Source: Carbonactinospora thermoautotrophica
Lineage (GTDB): Bacteria; Actinomycetota; Actinomycetes; Streptomycetales; Carbonactinosporaceae
Assembly (NCBI RefSeq): GCF_001543895.1
Contig: NZ_JYIJ01000019.1
Coordinates: 806,001-870,000 of the forward strand
Direction of reading: 5' to 3'
DNA: 64,000 nucleotides
The stretch's first letter is position 1; each line of letters begins with the position of its first letter. This document shows positions 63,759 through 64,000 of this stretch, one piece after another. The position numbers and the translations under genes were made by a program. The notes under the pieces were generated by a model that was given only the letters and a program-made list of their open reading frames with translations, was not told where the DNA came from and did not search any database.

Positions 63759-64000
63759 TAGTGCCTTGTCCAGGAAGGTTAATCATGTAACTGGTTGATC
63801 AGCTGCTGGGCTGGGAGGTGGGTGTGGCTCGTCCGCCGGATGTGTTCGTGCGGCCGCTCGCGATGGCGGAAGGGCGTCGTTTGCAGCGGATCTGCCGGAC
63901 GGCGAGGGATCCGGTGAGGCTGCGGCGGGCGATGGTGGTGCTGGCCAGTGCGCAGGGTTGGCCGGTGCCGCAGATCGCGCGGCTGGCACAGACGTCGCAG
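63759..64000 (+). mobile_element. IS630-family element, right part outside window
   Basis: A TA at 63759-63760 followed by GTGCCTTGTCCAGGAAGG may be the left end: IS630 elements insert at TA. The other end is beyond the window, so the terminal repeat cannot be checked. Confidence 0.5.
63824..64000 (+). CDS. IS630-family transposase, N-terminal part
   Basis: 59 codons, cut by the window edge. VFVRPLAMAEGRRLQRI and LRRAMVVLASAQGWPVPQIARL match the N-terminal helix-turn-helix of actinobacterial IS630 transposases. GTG at 63824, 5 bases after GGGAGGTGG. Whether the DDE domain is intact cannot be seen. Confidence 0.85.
   Translation, partial: MARPPDVFVRPLAMAEGRRLQRICRTARDPVRLRRAMVVLASAQGWPVPQIARLAQTSQ

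Overview
The window is high-GC DNA of a filamentous-type actinobacterium. Gene order and several lineage-restricted families (DUF3566, DLW-39, DUF5324, CrgA, class E sortase, bacterial proteasome activator, DUF5926, DUF6907) point to a relative of Streptomyces or the Streptosporangiales. I do not claim a species. The first 28 kb match the conserved neighbourhood downstream of gyrA, so this is probably close to the chromosome origin.

Layout. 1-4.5 kb: end of the DUF3566 gene, tRNA-Ile, a surface protein with a sortase signal, DLW-39 and another exported protein. 4.6-10.7 kb: one serine/threonine kinase gene cut in two by four IS elements, three of which can be placed exactly from terminal inverted repeats and target duplications. 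An IS982-type element hit CTAG in the kinase gene. An IS110-type element entered its left end, an IS5-type element entered its right flank, and a fourth DDE element entered the IS5 transposase. Removing them restores a continuous 401-codon kinase frame. 10.8-18.6 kb: tRNA-Ala, DUF5324, cyclophilin, rhomboid protease, thiolase, CrgA, DUF881, sortase E and a glutamine amidotransferase. 18.7-27.6 kb, minus strand: fhaA-fhaB-pstP-rodA-pbpA-pknA-pknB, the cell-growth signalling and peptidoglycan operon, with 4-bp overlaps at most joints. Then tRNA-Leu, two DUF202 proteins, uppP and recD2.

34.4-40.8 kb is an integrated element in the 3' half of tRNA-Ser(TGA). A 60-bp perfect direct repeat marks both ends, and a tyrosine-integrase remnant lies just outside the left repeat and just inside the right one, so two related elements probably integrated in tandem and decayed. 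The cargo is a DUF6907 protein, a membrane protein, an XRE-type regulator, three tiny genes, a coiled-coil gene and a helix-turn-helix gene. About 270 bp in the middle hold five successive hairpins, which I take as a candidate replication or transfer origin.

41-64 kb: a MoeA-like gene, quinone oxidoreductase, proteasome activator, HAD phosphatase, serS, two PP2C-type phosphatases and pheA. A cell-surface glycan block follows: two GT-C glycosyltransferases, a GT2 enzyme, a large membrane protein and a Tat-exported C5-epimerase-like protein. Then come a frameshifted arginine deiminase gene, DUF5926, an anti-sigma-type ATPase, apolipoprotein N-acyltransferase and a TetR regulator. The window ends inside an IS630-type transposase.

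How the genes work together: the Fha/PstP/Rod/Pbp/Pkn operon, CrgA, UppP, the sortase and the glycosyltransferases all serve envelope growth. The surface protein at 1.3 kb carries the LAxTG-type signal expected for the sortase at 17 kb. The mobile DNA at 5-10 kb and 34-41 kb is where the sequence is least ordinary.
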